NCBI GenBank assembly: GCA_963920525.1
Contig: OY986435.1
Span: 275,364,848 to 275,428,847 of the forward strand
Direction of reading: 5' to 3'
DNA length: 64,000 nucleotides
From: Dichetophora obliterata
Taxonomy: Eukaryota > Arthropoda > Insecta > Diptera > Sciomyzidae
Part shown: positions 43,045 to 53,585 of the stretch, in pieces
How the letters are laid out: every line of letters starts with the position of its first letter
Numbering within the stretch: position 1 is the first letter of the stretch
Program-made: the position numbers and the translations under genes
Notes under the pieces: model-generated
Told to the model about the DNA's origin: nothing
The model's input: the letters and a program-made list of their open reading frames with translations, nothing else
The model's database searches: none

Positions 43045-43410
43045 TTCTCCCAGTTCATGATTTGAACACACGTCACCTGATGTGCTGGTCCAATACCTTA
43101 TCCACTCGTCCATCTCAGTTGTTAAAAAGGTTTCGCTTATTTTGCATCATTACGAAATCAAGTAAGCTTGCATTAAGTAAGCAAGCAAGCAAAAAGGTGG
43201 GTTCGAGACCCAGCTAAATTTTAAACAAAAATAAAAAAATTTCTGACCAGTTCGTGATTCGAACACGCGTCCTCTGATATGCTGATCCAACACCTTAGCC
43301 ACTCGTCCAATTCAGTTGATAACAAGGTTTTGCTTATTTTCTATCATTAAGAACGCAAGTAAGTTCCTTTAACTAACGTGGGTTTGAGAACCAGCTAAAT
43401 TAAACTAAAC
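43045..43410. repeat. Tandem pair of tRNA-like units (~198 bp period)
   Basis: Unit 1 (about 43,045-43,235) and unit 2 (about 43,243-43,410) each contain, on the minus strand, 'GACGAGTGG.TAAGGT.TTGGA' and a 'GTTCGAATCACGAAC'-type T-arm (box A and box B). On the plus strand about 130 bp later each has 'GTGGGTTYGAGAMCCAGC', another T-arm-like string. The minus-strand part resembles a class II tRNA (Leu/Ser pattern), but the acceptor stem does not close. Unit 2 keeps box B best (GTTCGAATC). Most likely a tRNA-derived SINE duplicated in tandem. Confidence 0.6.
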
Positions 43411-43501
43411 TAGAAATTAAAAAAAAATACTTTTTTGATTTAAAATTTGTCTAAACCAAAGTTTGGATTAAAAAACTATTTAACAAATAAAAAACCACTT
43501 C

Positions 43502-43905
43502 AAAACCACTTCAAAGTAAGAAGTAATTTTAAATTACTTTTCACATTAATTATTGGTCAAATTTGATAATTTATTTGTATGTATTGTTAAATTGGTAATC
43601 TTATTATAATTTTTTTTTCTATTTTGTATTATCATATTAATATTAATTTTTCCATGAATATAAAACCTTTAAAGCCGGAGCGTTTATTTTATAAAAGTCT
43701 GATTATATAAGCACTGACTTTAATGGTTTTATATTCATGGAAAAATAAATATATATACGATTATACAAAATTGAAAAAAATTATAACAATAAGATTTCCA
43801 ATTTAATAGTACATATAAATAAATTATCGAGTTTGACGAAGAATTAACGTGAAAAGTAATTTAAAATTAAGTAAATTTAAAAGTAATTTAAAAACCACTT
43901 CAAAG
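43502..43905. mobile_element. Foldback element with ~180 bp arms and 15 bp flanking direct repeat
   Basis: Left arm about 43,517-43,676 and right arm about 43,711-43,890 pair almost throughout; for example 'TTCCATGAATATAAAACC' near 43,655 is mirrored by 'GGTTTTATATTCATGGAA' at 43,726. The loop is only ~35 bp. The 15-mer AAAACCACTTCAAAG lies at both borders (43,502-43,516 and 43,891-43,905) in direct orientation, as a long target duplication would. AT-rich, non-coding. Confidence 0.8.
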
Positions 43906-43939
43906 TTCAACATTAACTGCGAAACAGTATTTTTCTGAT

Positions 43940-44215
43940 ATTGCCACGCCCTTTTGTCCAACAATGCCCACTTTCTTCAACGTAAAGTTTCATAGATATC
44001 CCTACCCCTGTACCTAATTTCAGTACCCTAGTGTCAATATTATTCGAGTTATAACGTTTTTCTAATATAGCCACGCTCTTTATCGAATAACGCCCATTTT
44101 TTTGAACATAATTTTTAATAATTGTTCCTACCCCTGTACTAAATTTCAGTACTCTAGTGTTAATATTATTCCATATACACACTTTTTCTTATATTTCCAC
44201 GCCTCTGTATACCGC
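43940..44215. repeat. Tandem ~127 bp units (CCACGCCC family)
   Basis: 'CCACGCCCTTTTGTC', 'CCACGCTCTTTATCG' and 'CCACGCCTCTGTATA' start near 43,943, 44,070 and 44,197. Each unit has 'CCTACCCCTGTACYAAATTT' and 'CAGTACYCTAGTGTYAATAT'. Period and CCACGCCC motif relate it to the other GGGCGTGG arrays. Confidence 0.75.
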
Positions 44216-44219
44216 CGAC

Positions 44220-44860
44220 TTTATAAGACGGGCACCTCCGCCTCTAATGTCTCTATCTGTTGACAAAAAATTGCGGCAACTGGGCAAGTTCTTTAGGATT
44301 TATCGATGTATCAAGTTGACATCAAGTTGAAGTGGTATGGTAATAGTATAATTTTTATACTAAAATCATTTAGTAATATGTTACAAATCAATTTTCCAAT
44401 ATCAATTTTATTTACTGAATTTCAATTCATATATTCTTTTCTGCAATGGAAATATATTTTCTTAAGTACAATTGAAGAGCTCATTTCTAAAATATGACAT
44501 CCAGTCAAAAACAAAAGTTATGCAATCTTATCCTGATTTTTATGCAATCTACCTGATTTTTGCTGAGGTAGGCTCAGTGAGTAAACAGTGAGTAAGAACC
44601 CCTACAAAATAATTTATTTAACAGTGATTCCGTTGTTTTAAATAAGAAAGCCAGCGTTTTAGTTTTAAACTGTGGAGTAAGTCTTTATTATTTTCATTTC
44701 TTTTATTTATTACTTAACGAGTACGTTACTAAATTATTATTAATTATTAAGCATTATATAAATTAAAGCAAGTGAGTCCTTGCTTATTCATATTTATTCC
44801 GTTATTTGATATGATCCCTCTCGCTGTGAGTGACTATGATAGAACTCAGATTAAAACTAT
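44220..44860. other. No recognised feature
   Basis: AT-rich spacer between two repeat arrays. A short direct repeat, 'TATGCAATCT..CCTGATTTT', occurs twice at about 44,519-44,562. Confidence 0.4.
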
Positions 44861-45575
44861 GTTCGAAGGGTGGAGGTACCTTCGCTTAAGATAACTACGT
44901 TTTTATCTTAGAGTAAACAACGTTCGAAGGGTGAGTACACCTTCGCTTAAGATAACTACGTTTTGAACTTATAGTAAACAAAGTTCGAAGGGTGAGTACA
45001 CCTTCGCTTACGATAACTACGTTTTAAAATTAGAGTAAACAACGTTCGAAGGGTGAGTACACCTTCGCTTAAGATAACTACGCCTGACTTAGAGTAAACA
45101 ACGTTCAAAGGGTGAGGACACCTTCGCTTAAGATAACTACGCCTGAGCTTAGAGTAAAACTATGTTCGAAGAGTGAGTACACCTTTGCTTAAGATAACTA
45201 AGTTTTGAACTTATAGTAAACAAAGTTCGAAGGGTGAGTACACCTTCGCTTACAATAACTACGCCTGACTTAGAGTAAACAACGTTCGAAGGGTGAGGAT
45301 ACCTTCGCTTAAGATAACTACGTTTTGAACTTAGAGCAATCAACGTTCGAAGGGTGAGTACACCTTTGCTTAAAATAACTACGCCTGACTTAGAGTAAAC
45401 AACGTTCAAAGGGTGAGGACACCTTCGCTTAAGACAACTACGTTTTGAACTTAGAGTAAGCAACGTTCGAAGGGTGAGTACACCTTCGCTTAAAATAACT
45501 ACGCCTGACTTAGAGTAAACAACGTTCGAAGGGTGAGTACACCTTCGCTTAAGATAACTACGCTTGAACTAACTA
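44861..45575. repeat. Satellite: 12 units alternating 61 and 59 bp
   Basis: GTTCGAAGGG (or a one-base variant) starts at 44861, 44922, 44983, 45044, 45103, 45164, 45225, 45284, 45345, 45404, 45465 and 45524. Spacings are 61, 61, 61, 59, 61, 61, 59, 61, 59, 61 and 59. The 61 bp type mostly has 'TACGTTTTGAACTTA', while the 59 bp type has 'TACGCCTGACTTA'. Each unit includes CGAAGGGTGAGTACACCTTCG, written here as an arm CGAAGG, an 8-9 base loop and an arm CCTTCG, so every monomer can form a short hairpin. The last five junctions show a 120 bp dimer pattern. A 104-codon minus ORF merely translates the array. Confidence 0.95.
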
Positions 45576-46980
45576 CTCAGTCTCAAAGCATGTGCATGCT
45601 ACTGCGCCTGCGACAAGACTGCCTGTCCTAAGCAAACGCGACTGCTTTATATTCTCCCGTTGCCTTTCTGTTCCGTGTTCACCTGTTTTGTTTTCCCTGC
45701 CTGTGTATGTGTGACTGTGTACATGGCATTGCATGTTCGTATGTGTGTATTTATTATTTGTTTACTTATTTGTTATTCAATACATTATTATTTCTTCAAT
45801 AGAATATTTATAACTTAATATTATATATTTTACCTGATAAGATATAATATAATATAATAATTTCCATACATTTTATTCATAATTCATAATATATAATAAA
45901 TCTTTAAATTTAATTAAGATAGTTTAATTTACATTTCATGTTTTGGTTGTTTACATTTTCCATATTTAGAATTCACTTAACAATTCATTTATATAATTTG
46001 TGAGACTCAAATTGTGTAAAAATTTGAGTCCTCACACTATGTGTTTGTTGTAATTTTTGTTTACAAAACAAAATTTGAAACTCAATAAACAAAATTTTTT
46101 AATGAAATTGTTACTACCTTAGAAGAAGGTGACAATTTTATCATAATTTAAATTTAATTAATTCATTAATTTAATTTTTGAGCTTTAAATTTTGTTTTAA
46201 AAAAAAATTAAAACAAACACATAGCAAAACGTGCTATAAAACGAAAACTCAAAACGATCAATGTAAGTAACCAAATATTTGTTTTCAAGTACATCATTCT
46301 TTAGGAAAATTCATGAAAATCAAACAGTGTTAATCGAAGAATAACATTCAGCAACACCAAGCTGTTCTAATTCCAACAGAAAGTGGTTGCTGCCATATGC
46401 CAAAAATTAAAATTTAAAGTTGGAATTTTTCGAATAAAATGTTGCTCACAGACTCTTATTTAATCAAGCTTCTAAATGGTACATTTTTTTGTTTGAATCT
46501 AGCAGTACTTTCTAAAAAATATAATTGAGAACACGTGTTCAGTTGGTTAGTGCAGTGTGAGAAGCTTGATATCAAAGTTAAATTTCGAGTATTCAAAACA
46601 TTAAAACAAAGTCTTTAAATTAAAACTTATAAAATGGATGTTGATATAAAAGGTATTAACCTTTTTCATAAGCAATAAAATACTTTTAATATGTAGTGTA
46701 CTTTTTAAATATCAATGTTTTCCTCACCTAAAAAAAAATAAACTAACCATTTCAGCCTTTGGAAGGACTTTGACCTAGCTTCTATTGGTCAATTGTGTTG
46801 TGCGTGTTATTAAATGTTTAATCACAAATGACCGAGAATTGGACTTTCGTGTTGAATGCTGACTCCGAACGGCTTATGTTCTCAAGAAACTTTACATTGC
46901 AATTTTAACTCTCTGAGGCTTGTCATTGTCTGCAGACAGGTGACGACCGAACAGAAAAATTAATTCAGTTGAAAAAACTT
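45576..46980. other. AT-rich, no recognised feature
   Basis: No domain, TIR or array. Positions 45,780-45,920 are almost pure A/T. 45,700-45,745 is GT-rich. Confidence 0.45.
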
Positions 46981-46984
46981 TCTG

Positions 46985-47068
46985 TCTGAGATGGAATTGA
47001 ACCCAGGCTACCGCGGTTCTTTAGCTTAGGGGCCACGCACTCTACCCACTAGGCTACGGCCGCCACTA
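46985..47068 (-). repeat. tRNA-derived SINE-like head
   Basis: The minus strand has 'GTAGCCTAGTGGGTAGAG' (box A-like) and, about 35 bp on, 'GGGTTCAATTCC' (box B-like), the spacing of a RNA polymerase III promoter. The acceptor ends (GGCGGCC against ATCTCAGA) do not pair, so it is not a functional tRNA. Pol III promoter strength cannot be judged here. Confidence 0.6.
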
Positions 47069-47339
47069 TATACTACCTACTATATTTTATATTTTTCTTC
47101 TGCATTTTAGAATTTCTCTTAAACTATTAGCTGTGTTCCCCCGATCCCCCTATTTATTTTTATTTCCTAATGCTGGTTCACGTTTTTAGATTATAAAGTG
47201 TTCGCATCAGCTGCAAGGACTTACAGAGCTTCATGCGATCGTACACAGACTGTGAGTGAAAAGATTCTTGACATTCCGTGTGATGTTATTGTTCTGTTGT
47301 GTTCTTGTGGTATCATTTGTCATTTCGTTCCCAAAAATG

Positions 47340-47560
47340 GAACTCATTTGCGGCAACTGCGCAAGGGCATTTGACCCATCAACAACTTTCGCATTTGATT
47401 CAGCAGTTAAGTTGTTGCGCCAACAGCGATAAAATTATTGCCCTAAAGATAAAAGTTGTTGGCGCAAGTATTGCTTATTTGATTCATCAACAAGTTTCGC
47501 CCTTAGTTAAACAGTTAAGTTATTGCACCAACAGTTTCGTTCCTGGTATAACGTAATCGC
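47340..47560. repeat. Internal direct and inverted repeats (AACAACTTTCGC)
   Basis: 'ATTTGATTCAGCAGTTAAGT' and 'CTTAGTTAAACAGTTAAGTT' form a direct pair, and 'TTGTTGCGCCAACAG' and 'GTTGTTGGCGCAAGT' are inverse. The 85-codon ORF across it reflects this structure. It could be a small MITE interior; no clear TIR. Confidence 0.4.
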
Positions 47561-47637
47561 ACCGATTATCGGGATGATAAAGATTAAATGTGTTGTAGTT
47601 GTACTGTCATAGCCATTCATACCGACACCACATATTA

Positions 47638-47784
47638 GGTCTGCGTCCGTATTAACTTCAAGTAATTGTAATAGAATAGAGAGTGAGATTTTGCATATTA
47701 TTCTTCACTCTCGACCTTAAAAAATGTGTAAAGTAACGCTTTCAAGCAACTTCAAGTTACTTGAATCGAGTACAGAAACAGACC
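47638..47784. mobile_element. GGTCTGTTTCCGTAC MITE, short copy (147 bp)
   Basis: Left end GGTCTGCGTCCGTATTAACT and right end inverse of GGTCTGTTTCTGTACTCGAT. The interior keeps 'TTGTAATAGAATAGAGAGTG' and 'TTCTTCACTCTCGACCTTAA'. Flanked by TA on the left and CA on the right. Closest to the copy at 13,641. Confidence 0.8.
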
Positions 47785-48190
47785 CATTGAGCAAGTTAGA
47801 CCTATTGAGCAAGTTCAGTTATAATTTGTTTCTTTCTGTTGTTTTGCATGTCGCATCTATCATTGCATGTTGATTGAAAGCAGGTCAAATGTTTTGAGTT
47901 GATGACGCAACCACAGAAATATAATGCACTCGCTGGGACGCTGACCCAATGACGTTCAGCAATGTGCAAGCACTGCATTATTTTTGATTGGATAGTGAAA
48001 ACAAAGAAAGACAAATTGTGACTCAATCTAAAATGTATAATTGAGTGAAATAAAATAATAGGGAGGAGTTGCTGGATTGTAAGAAAAAGCTTGCCTGCAA
48101 AGTCAACCCTTACTGTGTTGAAGACACTGTGTTTCCTATTTGGCCCTTTCATAGTGCAACAATATTTCGCCTTTTACTCGAAAAAAAGTG
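47785..48190. other. No gene recognised
   Basis: A 116-codon minus ORF (47,802-48,152) has no recognisable domain and may be chance. A 15-base string, 'CCTATTGAGCAAGTT', repeats the sequence just after the MITE. Confidence 0.35.
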
Positions 48191-48535
48191 TTTGTTTTAC
48201 ATGGCACGTTTTGGAAATAAGCTCCTCAATTGATATTCTTTCTAGATTTTAAAATAAATTTCTGCATTTCAATTGATACTAAACTTTTATAATCTTTTCG
48301 AAAATGAAAATAGAAATCTGAATATATTTTGATTTTTTCTTAAAATTCATTATTTTCTGAATTGTAAATAAAATTCTGAGTTTCAACTGATATTTACTGA
48401 ATTTTAAATATAATTTCTGAATTTTTATTTTAACTTCAAATGGAATTTCGAATTTCATTTGATCTGTTTGTGATATCAATTGGTTTTTTATGAATTGCAA
48501 ATGGAATTTCAACTGAACTGTTCTAATAAATTAAA
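48190..48535. repeat. Degenerate short repeats of TTTCTGAATTTCAATTGATA type
   Basis: Variants of 'TTCAATTGATA' and 'TTTCTGAATTT' recur roughly every 45-60 bp. There is no fixed period. It is probably decayed tandem DNA. Confidence 0.45.
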
Positions 48536-48540
48536 AATTA

Positions 48541-49002
48541 GGTCTGTTTCCGTACTAACTTCAAGTAAAGTTCGAGTAAAGTTCAAGTAATAGAGAGTAA
48601 CTTGATTATTTGTCAAAATGAGAATATTTATCAAAAAGTATGGAAACGACTTCAAGTAAGTTTCAAGCTGTTCACGCCTTTTGCAACAGAAAAAATGTAT
48701 TACTGCTTGAAATTATTATTTTATTCGTATAAAAAACACTTTGTGCAAAATATATAAAACAATAATACTTGTATTTAATGATAGGAATCATTTTTATTTC
48801 ACAAAACAATCGAAATATTGATCTTATTATTTTACATTCAGCTGTTTGTAGCTTGAAATTTTTCAAGAAAAGTTCAAGTAATTGTAACGAACAGAGAGTG
48901 ACATTTTGCTTGTTCATCCTCTCTCTCGAGCTTGAAAAATGTATAAAGAAAGTAGCTTTCAAGTAGCTTCAAGTTACTTGAAGCCAGTACGGAAACAGAC
49001 CT
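48541..49002. mobile_element. GGTCTGTTTCCGTAC MITE, full copy (462 bp)
   Basis: GGTCTGTTTCCGTACTAACTT starts at 48,541 (first 16 bases are terminal) and its inverse AGTACGGAAACAGACC ends at 49,002, with TA on both sides. Subterminal 'TTCAAGTAA' and 'TTACTTGAA' strings are repeated inside each end, as many as four times, a likely transposase-binding array. The interior includes 'CAGAGAGTGACATTTTGC' and 'CTCTCTCGAGCTTGAAAAAT', shared with the other two copies. No transposase. Confidence 0.88.
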
Positions 49003-49004
49003 AT

Positions 49005-51330
49005 TATTTTTTCCTATTTAAAATTAGAAATGATATAGTTTTTCTTGCAATATTATAATGAAAATTATTTTTCGCAACACTCGACGAATATTCTCATTAG
49101 ATGTTGGCATCCAGGGCTCTAATCACGTATGACGAGAATCATTTGATGATATTGTTTCAACGATATTTTAACTTCACGTAACCTTAAATTTTAAGTATCG
49201 TCTAAACGATATCTTTTGCATGCTTCATGTATGGCAAACAACTGTCAAATGATATCGTTGATATGATTTTTTGGTGCAATAGCTAATTTGGTATCGTTGT
49301 CTATTTTTCTGGCTAGAAATAATAATTAAAATAATTTTGAAATGTTTGGGGCGCAAGTTGATGGCCTGTCGTCCCTGCAGTGTGCTTGCGATATAATTGT
49401 TGGCCAGCAGCGAATGTTCATCAATAAAGTATAGCAATATTTCTATTTGATTAGATTTTGCTGCTCTACAATATATTTTTAAAACATTATCATTAAAATA
49501 AATTATTAAATATTCTTACATTTTTGCTTTAATTTTATTTTTGAAGCAAACAAACCAAAACAAACTAAGTGAAAAAGTAAACGGATTAGATTTACATGAA
49601 ACAAACTAAAAACGATATCTTCGGAGAGTATCGTTCAACCGATAGTCGTTTTTAAAGTAACGAAATGAGAGCGCAGATGATTTCCGACGAAAGAGTAATT
49701 TACTAACTTTTTAAAAACTTTGAATTTTCAATTAAATCTGAGCGTGAATTTTAAATAATGGGGTTGTAATAACGTCAGCCCACACTTCGGGGGTTATCTA
49801 ATATAAGTTCGGTTTTGGCTTTGAAGTTTATGGTTTTAAGTAAGTGTATTTCAATCCAGAACAACACCTGCTACCTGATGATAATAAAAGTTAAATCATT
49901 TTCTTTAAAATATTTTCAAATAAATCAGTTCCTATATAATTCATCTCTAAGTTTTCTTTTAACACGATTGTCATAAATTCTTTCGAAAATCAATTTACTA
50001 AGATTCTTTTTTATTTACGACAATCCATACGTACACTTAAATAACCTCAGCTAAGAGTATCTACAATACGAACACTCAATGATTATAGAAAGATAAACAA
50101 CATGATGTTGAAAAAAGAGGAGAAAAGCAAGGAGAAAGAACTTAATAAAATACTAAAGCTTCAGAAGATTCCGAAAATTTGCAATCATAAATTATTCCAT
50201 AGCCATTTGCTAGGTTTCAGGCACACGTTGTTAAAAACAACATCAGCAGCAAAAATACAACAACAACACTAAAACAACTACATACAAATCCAGTGTCCAT
50301 CAATGACAGATACTCAAGCGTTGACATTTACGAACAAACTTGTACACACACTCTCACTCACGCTCACTCACTCACACATTATACTCAAGAGCTTGCTGGC
50401 ATACATCGACTGAATGTATTAGAATGAAATTGCATTTGAAATTCCATGGTTTTCATTCTCATCTTCTGGGTACTGATATTACTGCTTCTGAGGATTGTTT
50501 TTTATTTTTTTCTTATTTACTATCTTGTCTCTAGTTTTCTGCTGCTACTGCTCTTCACTTTGCTTTTACTTAGTTCTGTTTTAGTTCTTTACTGCAGTGC
50601 GTTTTTTGAAGTTGATTGAATGATGCTTTATATCCTTCAGATTGTAAAGATCTCTTCGAGAGCTAGTCTCTTCAGTTGTAGATAAAATAAAAACGGCAGC
50701 AATAATAACAACAATTTCTACGACTCTACCACTACAAAAACGCGCCAATTGCATAAAGCAGCATATGGGCCAAAACATTTCCGGTCATGTTGTAGTGGCG
50801 TGTGAGTGGAAGTATGTATGTGTGTGTGCGGATATGTGTGTTAGTGGTTTTTTATAGAGGTCTGTTTCTTAGGAATCCACTAACAGTTGTACACGACACC
50901 TTTCACTCCGCCCACCATTACGCACAGTGAGTTTAGAAACCAATTTTTGAGAAATAATATATGCAAGACTTGTTATCTAGAAACAATTTACATTATTTTT
51001 TAAGTTGAAACCACATCATCACCCTTTTTCTTGTACCCTCGTCAAGTAAAACTTTGAATAAAAAAAACCAATATAAGGCTCACATACGACCAATGACATG
51101 AATAGCGTTCGTCAATTTTCCTTAAAATACCTGCGAGAAATACCAATCCTAACTAACAACTTAAATTTCAACATGCTTTTTAAGATTCCTAGAGGTTTCT
51201 TACTCGATATGACCGTTAACAAACTTATAAAGATTTGAAGTTTTCTCCCTTGATAAACTTTCGAGGATATCTGTGAGGCAAGTTTAAAATGTTACTGAGC
51301 GTAGTGCGTACACTTAAAATAGAACGTTTT
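49005..51330. other. No gene; simple repeats near 50.34 and 50.8 kb
   Basis: Around 49,140-49,265 and 49,610-49,655 several 'AACGATATCNTT' palindromic strings occur in both orientations, perhaps ends of a decayed element. (CA/CTCA)n lies at 50,343-50,375 and (GT)n at 50,810-50,840. The ORFs found are not convincing. Confidence 0.4.
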
Positions 51331-51334
51331 TAAG

Positions 51335-52078
51335 CCAACAAATTTAAACTCAATGCCAAAAACTTTATTAAATCTCAAAAACGGAACACATTTGCCAAAA
51401 CAGCGTAAGAGTATTTATCAGGAACTTAACGAATTACTCAATATTATTCACCAATTAATTATTCAACCGGACAAAGAGAACCTCGAAATGGTCAGAATAC
51501 AGGAGTACACTAACTCGATATAACAAAAAGATAAGGGCAGCAAAGCCAGCCAGCTTTAGGAAGTTACTTGAAAGCATGGAATATGTTACTGAGGCTTCAA
51601 GACTATATAGAAACTATATGGCTTGAAAAAAACTATTGAAATTTTACTGACAATGAGGAAGAAAAGACTCTAGTACTCATTTCCCAGGTTTAATCGCTTC
51701 AACAAAGACAGGACATTAACTATAAGAACACAAGGCAGAATCAACAGAAACAGCTAGAATGTAGCAAATGAAATATGTACAGAGCCGAGGTTAAGGTAGG
51801 CACTGGATACCTTTAAATCACTGAAATCAGCAGGCGTTGACGTAACTTTTCTGGCACGGCTGCAAAGAGGCATAGATATCTTGATATCTTAATTCCCTAA
51901 AGAAATAATCTAGACGCAGTATTGCACTGGGTAATGTACCAGCTGCCTAGAGGAGGGCCTTCTTGTTAAAAACTCTAGAAAAAGTAATATATAACCATGT
52001 TAGGACCAGTGTTCTAAAAATATTTCCTTTACACCCCTGACAGCATGCATTTAGAACAGGTAGATCACCAGAGGCTGC
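51335..52078 (+). pseudogene. I-clade (R1/LOA-like) reverse transcriptase, 5' part of remnant
   Basis: Plus frames give 'ENLEMVRIQEYTNSI', 'DTFKSLKSAGVDVTFLARLQ', 'RGIDIL', 'ALGNVPAA', 'LLKTLEKVIYNHVRTSVLKI', 'FPLHP', 'QHAFRTGRSPEAA'. These match the RT fingers region of R1/LOA-type elements (FKS.KSAGVDGIFP.LLQ.G, T.LEK..D.HIR, HAFRAGRSTETAL). Many stops and frameshifts. The reading breaks exactly at the TIR of the next element and resumes at 53,410. Confidence 0.85.
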
Positions 52079-53409
52079 ACTGCCGTCATAAGGAAGAGTG
52101 CGGCATCTAGCATGAAAATCAAAATCAGTTTTATTGTTTTTTCTAAATCATCTTTCTTCCATCTTTAAAAAAATAAAAAAATTCGAACTTTTTTGCTTAA
52201 TTGCTTAATATTTTAACATTAAATCTCATATCGACACAAATTAAAGCAATCATTCAAACAAAAAACCCAGTATCTACATAAAAAGAGATAAAAAGCAATA
52301 TCTACAAACAGATACTGCGTTTTTCCTTAGTATTTGTAATAAATGCTTAGTAAAATGCTTTTTGTTAATTTATTTTTGTGACAAAAAATCTTTTAAATAT
52401 TGATTTTTTTAAACATAACATATTGATTTTTTATTAAATATCCTAGCAAGATATAATGGTTTTAAAAATATATCATTTAAATATCATAACTATATAAACA
52501 AAAAATCTTTTTACTACATAAAACGTACATTTGATGTATATACGACTTTTTTAACTTGTTTCAATTTATAGAACAAACAATAAAAAAGCAGCAACTATAG
52601 TGTTGCTTCCACAGCTTTGGCATATTTAATTAAATCGAATAAAATTTAATTAGTATTGAAAGTAAATTCCATTAGTATTGAGATCAAACGAAGAATAACT
52701 CTTGCCAACAGGTGTTACTTTGGGCTCAGTAGGCAATTAAGAAGTAGAGCCCTCTCTCGACGAACGAAAATCACGCTCTATAAATCGCTCATCATGCCCG
52801 TCCTATTTTATGCATCACAAACCTGGACGCTGACCAGTTCAGATGAAAAGACTTTAGGAGCATTCGAGAGAAAGATTCTACGTAAGATCTACGGACCAAT
52901 CTGCGTCAATGGCGAGTACCGAATACGGTGGAATGATGAACTGTATGAGCTGTACGCTGACATCGACATAATCAAGCGCATTAAAATCGAGCGACTTCGA
53001 TGGCTTGGTCATGTCCAGCGCATGAAAGACGATGCTCCAGTGAAGAAAACATTCGATTCGGTACCCAGCAGCGGTCAACGTAGAAGAGGACGACCGCATC
53101 TTCGTTGGAAAGACCAGGTAGAGGACAACCTGACGAAGCTTGGAATTTCCAACTGGCGCCAGCAAGCGAAAGACAGAAATGGCTGGCCCAAATTCTTAGA
53201 TGAGGCCAAGACCGACATACGGTTGTAGCGCCAACTAAGTAAGTAGTAAGTAAGTAGTATTGAAAGCAAACTGGATTTCACTGTCCTGTAAAACAAAATA
53301 TTTATAACCATCCAAACATTAATCAGTAAATTTTTGATAAATTACTGTTAGTTGTTTATCTCAGAATATAGAAATATGTAGATGCCGCACTCTTCCTTAT
53401 GACGGCAGT
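52079..53409. mobile_element. 1.33 kb composite element with perfect 31 bp TIRs
   Basis: ACTGCCGTCATAAGGAAGAG runs on to CATCTA (52,079-52,109); the exact inverse is at 53,379-53,409. The element interrupts an I-clade RT. Inside lie ~420 bp AT-rich DNA and then a block (about 52,540-53,378) that recurs inverted at 55,587-56,425. That block includes a LINE 3' fragment with its own flanking direct repeat. No transposase gene of its own. The target duplication is not resolved, because the TIR tips are palindromic with the flank. Confidence 0.82.
52656..53228 (+). pseudogene. LINE 3' fragment: C-terminal RT/tail protein (190 codons), copy 1
   Basis: The open frame reads 'RRITLANRCYFGLSRQLRSR', 'YKSLIMPVLFYASQTWTL', 'AFERKILRKIYGP' and 'RIKIERLRWLGHVQRM', then 'RRRGRPHLRWKDQVEDNL' and 'DIRL'. 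This is the conserved tail that follows the RT domain in many insect endonuclease-RT LINEs. The RT active site is absent, so this is a 5'-truncated insertion. It ends with (TAAG)n, and 'TATTGAAAGYAAA' flanks it (52,654-52,666 and 53,258-53,270) as a target duplication. The nominal start is a TTG in the flank, not a true start. Confidence 0.85.
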
Positions 53410-53585
53410 ACACTACACATATCAACTGAAAAATCTTCAGTAAACCTTAGATATGAAAGAAGCCTTCTCGACATAGAAGGTGCTTTTGTTAATGAAGCCA
53501 TAAATAAAGCTCTTACCCACAGAGGTGTCAACAACACCCTTACGAAATGAATGGGTAATATTCTCAGTGGTTACTTAAATAGGGT
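53410..53585 (+). pseudogene. I-clade RT, continuation after the insertion
   Basis: 'TYQLKNLQ', then 'LLDIEGAFVNEAINKALTHR' (with the LDIEGAF catalytic Asp box) and 'GVNNTLTK.MGNILSGYLNR'. It follows directly on the 'RTGRSPEAA' segment at 52,078, which proves the 52,079-53,409 element is an insertion. It ends near 53,585; no palm YADD box was found. Confidence 0.85.

Noticed and set aside
43240..43330. Functional Leu/Ser-type tRNA gene
   Set aside because: Box A and box B are recognisable but the acceptor stem does not close and the unit is duplicated in tandem.
45149..45463. 104-codon protein with internal repeats
   Set aside because: It is a translation of the satellite; the 59/61 bp unit is not a multiple of three, and no start context or domain is present.
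44861..45575. CRISPR array
   Set aside because: The 59/61 bp units are repeats throughout, with no unique spacers, and the genome is eukaryotic. It is a satellite.
47802..48152. 116-codon minus-strand gene
   Set aside because: No domain, promoter or conserved text recognised; length is within chance for this much sequence. Left as unproven.
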